Shown: in pieces, positions 59,470-64,000 of the stretch
Layout: each line of letters opens with the position of its first letter
Numbering within the stretch: position 1 is the first letter of the stretch
The notes under the pieces: model-generated
Database searches by the model: none
Told to the model about the DNA's origin: nothing
Seen by the model: the letters and a program-made list of their open reading frames with translations, nothing else
Made by a program: the position numbers and the translations under genes
Assembly (NCBI GenBank): GCA_011009095.1
Contig: VTPC01007353.1
Location: 49,128 to 113,127, forward strand
DNA length: 64,000 nucleotides
Source: Ignelater luminosus
Taxonomy: Eukaryota; Arthropoda; Insecta; Coleoptera; Elateridae
Reading direction: 5' to 3'

Positions 59470-62464
59470 TATAGAAAAATCCCGGAATAGTTTAATTAAA
59501 AGATCTTGTTGATTTCACAAAATCAAGGCATTTTAAATTTATCTTGTTTGTTTGAGAAGTTGCACAAGTATGAATATCGATGACCCAAGTTAGCCCTAAG
59601 TATCGACCTTTAATCATAAACTACATTATATTTTAAATGCCATATCAATTTCATATTAATGTTTATTTGCTACTGTTGGGTCACATGGTGGTCACCTCTA
59701 CCGACCTTAATATTACGCAAACTTGTTTCCACGTTCTTGTAACGATTTTGCTTTAATTTTCGTTAATTCTGTTACATAATTCATAATTTTTATCAAAGTT
59801 ATATTCTTAGACTATAACATCAACATTTATTTCTAAAAAATTATTGTTATCGAGATTATCTAATACATTAATATTGCTATCATATAATCTTTCATATGTT
59901 TCACCATCAAACCATTAAGAAAGTTAGAGACCGTCTTGTTCCCATTTATCAGTCGGATGATTTGTTTTTTGCCCTCCAAAGTCTAAAGTAGTCGAAGTTC
60001 ACATGAAAAAAAAAAGAATGTGTATGCTCTAGAAAGTGGCAGTTTAGAAATAACGTTAACCTTTGACCTGAACCGTTTTCGCCCTCGGTAAGCAGCCGCG
60101 TTAAACAAATCGGTTTTTCTTATCGTGGACCCTGTTAACTTTATGACTTTTCATGCTTATCGGTTTTGGAATTGGTTATAAAATCGTAGGCTAAGTAGTT
60201 AATTGCATGAATATATATATTTTTACGGTTCTATTTTTAAAATATCACATGCTTATAATATTAATAATAGACTTCAATTGTTTTATAAATATTTATAGTA
60301 ATTTTAATATCGGTTTTATATTGTTCTGTAGTTCTTTCTGCTGAATATTTATTGAACAATAAAATAGATAATTTATGGAACTTCTTTTAAAAACATTAAA
60401 GTGCTGTTTAATGCAGAGAAAATGAGCAAAGAAAGGTCACCTATATATTTTCTCACACCTCAAAAAAATTGTTTTGCATAACTAACAAAACAAGTGGTCA
60501 TCGTTAATAAACAGAATGCGGTAGAAATCATATTTTATAAGACGAAATCTAAACGTAAAACATTTGTAAATAACTACTTTGATTGCTTTTGTTTGTCTTT
60601 ATTGTCAAAACTGTTGAAATCATAAGAACATGTACTGGAATCATTCATCTTTATAAGATAATTGTTTTAAAGAAAATTATAAGTTGGTGGCTTAGTGCTT
60701 TACGAATCAGTGATTTTGTCATTTGCTTATACATAGTAATGTATAGTATTGTGTACCGATCTGTAAGCAAGAGCCCAGATATAGTCCGATAACTGAATAG
60801 CTTTTTTTCACTTTCTTTAAATCTTCATTTGATTGTGGATCTATTCTAGTTAAAGCATATGGGAGGCCACAGCCGATAAATTGAAAAGGACCTCTCATAG
60901 CGTATATTTCATGTACTTTGTTTACAAGCCAACAACGTCGAAGGCGAGGTGTGGTCAAGAGTAAGGAAGGAAGTAGCTAGACGGAATATGGTGGACGTAA
61001 GTAAGGTTAGTTATGCCATAAGTGCAATGCTGCGCTGCTGGAGGGAAAATATCGTAGTCAACACGCAGTCATTCGCTAAGAGTGCTCAGACTGTGACCTG
61101 TTGTTGGCGGACGGAAAAATGTAAATAAATGAGTCCATTTCAATTTATCGTCTGTGGAGAAGGCAGATCAGACCAGAAAATTGTTAGAACCGGTCCATAA
61201 CTAACTGTAGAGATTGCACAAATTTTTCTGTTTTACTGAGTAACTCTTGTCACACTCACAGTTACCGACAAAAAATATCCCGAAATACTTGCATATTTCT
61301 ATTTTTCGTAACATTTCTTCATTTTGAGCTTTTTCTTGGCAACTTTTTTTGTTTTTGTTGAACTTTATAGCGTTAGTTATAATACGAAGTAACCGTAAGA
61401 AGAAAATACGAAAAGATACTAAGAGAGGAAATGAAGATATGTAAAGACGTTATCATGTCTAAATCTTGACCAACTCTTGTACACCTTATATGAAGTTGGG
61501 AAAAACTCTTTTTTTGTTTTTCTTGTTTAGTTGTTTTTGAGATTCTTTCCCAAAGAAATCAACCAAAATTTTTCTAACTTCACTACATTCTCTACAGATT
61601 TTTGACTTGTCTAAATACTCAAGAGATGGGTAGATATCGGAATGAAAATCATACTTCATCTTCATCTTCATCTTCAAAGATGCCGCACGTTGCGACAGCC
61701 AATTGTCACACCAAGAGGCGCAGCTTTGGGGTTCTAAGTTGGCTGTCACCTTCTTCTTTAATTGGTTGTTTTGTCTAAATAAAAGGATTATTAAGGAAGT
61801 CTTACTTTGTGTTAAATTTTTCGCGGATATTCTTTTTCTTTTCCTAGATATTATTTTTCTTGTTTCGTATTTTGGCCCCTCTTGGTTTTTATTTGCAGAA
61901 AAGGGTTGGATTTTATTTATTTATTTATAAATTAGAACAAAACCATTTGTCGAAATGAATAATGAACAAACGCCCAGGTTGCGACGATTTTCTAAGTGAT
62001 GGTGCTGCTGAAGCTAGATGCTACTACTGGAGATAGTTTCTACTTCTAGAGTTGCTTCTTCTTCTTCTTCTTCTCTTGATTTAGCTGAGTACACTAAGGT
62101 TACTTCCGAGTCTGCTGTTTCGAGCCACCTTTTATTCGCTGGAGATGGAAGTGAGCTGTGGCCAGAGGTGGAATCAGTCAATAGAGTTTTTCTTTGGTAT
62201 CAATGGCCAATCAAGACTGTATCATTCTACTCCTCGAGCATGTACACTGAAAGGATCTTGTAAGCTGTAAGAGATACAAAGTCGATTCACAAAAAAAATG
62301 TTGTCAGTTTTGGTATTTCTGTTTTTACAAAAAAATCCGCGGCTAACTAGTTACTTGCTAAAAACAGAAACATCCCAATTTCTTCAAATTTAACTGTCTC
62401 TAAAAAGAGTAAGAGTATGAAAAAATGACAAAGAAATATATTTTAGACACAAAAAAGTCTTTTT
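59470..62464. other. spacer without supported gene
   Basis: AT-rich. A short GC-richer stretch near 60930-61130 could include an untranslated first exon (a GTAAGT donor follows 'ATGGTGGAC' near 61000), but no downstream coding exon was recognised. A CTT microsatellite lies near 62049-62073. Confidence 0.35.
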
Positions 62465-62700
62465 ATTCCATTCCTATTCAAAACTGACTTTCTTACACAT
62501 TATTGACTAATTATACGATAAAACTTGAGTTTTATAACCATAGGTAGTAGAATATACCTCGAACAAGTCAAAGATTATTATATTTTAAAACCTTTCCGTT
62601 TGTTCGAAGTAAATTCTATTACCTGAAGTTGTAAGACTCAAGTATCATCCTACAATTGGCCAATGGTGTGTAAAAAGTCATTTTGAAATAGGAATGGAAC
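62465..62700. repeat. 236 bp near-perfect palindrome (fold-back MITE)
   Basis: The left half from TTCCATTCCTATTCAAAACT matches the inverse of the right half ending AGGAATGGAA throughout, with about 10-15% mismatch, centred near 62583 and almost without loop. The palindrome is followed by CCCCCTGTAAG, like the solo mariner-type ends elsewhere in the window. Confidence 0.85.
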
Positions 62701-64000
62701 CCCCTGTAAGACAATATTTTATGACAAGATAAATAAAAGCAAGAAAACCTGTAGCAGTTTAAGGCAATAATAACCACAAGATCTAAAAGTCAATATCATT
62801 GACGAATTAGTCCATCAAGAGGGAGGATAGATATATTTTGGAACATCTCCGATCTCAGATAGGTAACTATAAATTGCAACTCACAAGGTTTATTAAGCCA
62901 TGCATACCTTAATGACACTTGCATCTACAAATTAGAAATTGCTGAACTATCAATGCAAGTGGGCTATGTTCTCTATGTTCCTTTGTGAAGTTTGAAGCCT
63001 CAGAGGGGTTAATTTAAATCAATTCCTAGCAAAAAAGAAAACTTTTTAGGCTCTTTATCATATGTGAATAACCCATAAGCTGTTTATTGTAAATAAAAGT
63101 TTCATGTTCTATTTTATTATAAAGAAGACTAAAAACAACTGCATACAAAACTATAGTATATACGCAAAATGATTTAAACAAATTGCTTACTTCACGATAA
63201 CATCACCTCAATATTTGGCGCCTTTGATCGCAAGGTGATCCTTGAATGGAAAGGAGGAAAAGACATTGCTGATCTCAGAGGCTTATGGCCCTTTGCGAAT
63301 GAAACTAAGTATGTATTACACCCTTTGGTTGCTCACAGTTTTTAGCTTTTAATAGAAAGCAACTATTGCAGATTAACTGTTTGCTACGTATAGAATCGAG
63401 TCATTTTAAATCAAGGCCTACCCGAAATGACTTTTTTAGAAATCACTCTCTATTACGAAATTCCAACTGTCTTCCTCCTTGTAAATGAAAAGAACTCTCT
63501 AAATGATTAAGTGGGTAAACTGTTTAGAGAGCATTTCTTGTAGAATCTTCCATGCAGGTTCTCAAACAGTTCAAAGAAGAAAATCTTTCAAGAAATAAAA
63601 ACCTAGCGATGAGACGCGATGACGCAGTTACTCCAAGTTTTTCTGTTAGTACATTGGATGTTTGGATTTGCCTTTTGCTGATATAATTTGATAGTTAGAC
63701 GTCTACAAAGATTTTTTTCTCTGCCGGTACTTGTTGAAAACTATCACTGAGAAACTGCAGCGACAAAATCAGTATCTTTTGTTGATTTAAAGTGTATACA
63801 AAGTAAGTGAGATACCAAGTAAGAAGGTAACGTAATCATAAAAAAAATCAAATCAAAACAAAAGAAAAGCTCACCCAAAGCTAACTGCTACTTTTCTGTT
63901 GCCAAGTCATGAGTTTTATTTCTATAGTTTAGACAGATGTATGGAATTACATGTTCTTTTCATGCTGTTACAAAATTCTCTTAGGTCAGAGATTGAAACA
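62701..64000. other. spacer to the right window edge
   Basis: AT-rich sequence in which I see no exon, RNA gene or repeat partner. Confidence 0.4.

Noticed and set aside
60719-60958. Minus-strand ORF with 'RLRRCWLVNKVHEIYAMRGP', vaguely like a harbinger-type transposase N-terminus
   Set aside because: The resemblance is limited to a few Arg/Trp positions, the rest does not fit, and no nuclease region was found nearby.
62018-62263. Ser-rich ORF around a CTT microsatellite
   Set aside because: Its most protein-like part is the translated triplet repeat; no homology recognised.

Overview
The window is AT-rich nuclear DNA from an animal, most probably an insect. Coding genes are split by many short introns (42-80 bp in several genes) with GT/AG boundaries, protein matches are to metazoan families, and the spaces between genes are full of Tc1/mariner-type DNA transposon remains and fold-back elements. 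The order of insect cannot be settled from the sequence alone. A run of ten N at 48995-49004 marks an assembly gap.

Layout. 1-6467: a PPM/PP2C-type protein phosphatase on the minus strand, cut by the left window edge and missing its first exon(s); its 4.6 kb intron holds a mariner-type relic and two possible small membrane-protein exons. 6468-18738: repeat-rich spacer with a large fold-back element, a long inverted-repeat element, several MITE-like units and one unrecognised 106-codon ORF. 18739-21441: an intronless, diverged Transportin-like gene. 21442-36150: a transposon graveyard (a DUF4817-type element, a ~160 bp tandem array, a broken mariner, a Tc1-like N-terminal fragment), probably partly the intron of a gene whose first coding exon lies at 36153-36322. 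36925-55243: a gene-dense block with a C22orf39/UPF0545-like gene, two tandem fatty-acid-binding-protein (FABP) genes, RRP12, RNF10 and ITFG1. 55244-64000: spacer with palindromic elements and a P-element/THAP9-like transposase relic.

The most interesting locus is 37835-40163. Two FABP genes share exon structure, and a decayed copy of the last coding exon of RRP12 sits just downstream of the first one, so the duplicated unit was 'FABP plus RRP12 tail'. The second copy has lost the ancestral start codon (ATG to CTG), gained an in-frame 26-residue signal-peptide-like leader ending in ALA, and also gained two N-glycosylation sequons and an extra cysteine. This looks like a cytosolic lipid carrier turned into a secreted one.

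The housekeeping genes act in separate processes: ribosome maturation (RRP12), nuclear import (Transportin-like), ubiquitin ligation (RNF10), phosphoprotein dephosphorylation (PPM) and cell-surface adhesion (ITFG1). No tRNA, rRNA or CRISPR signal was seen.
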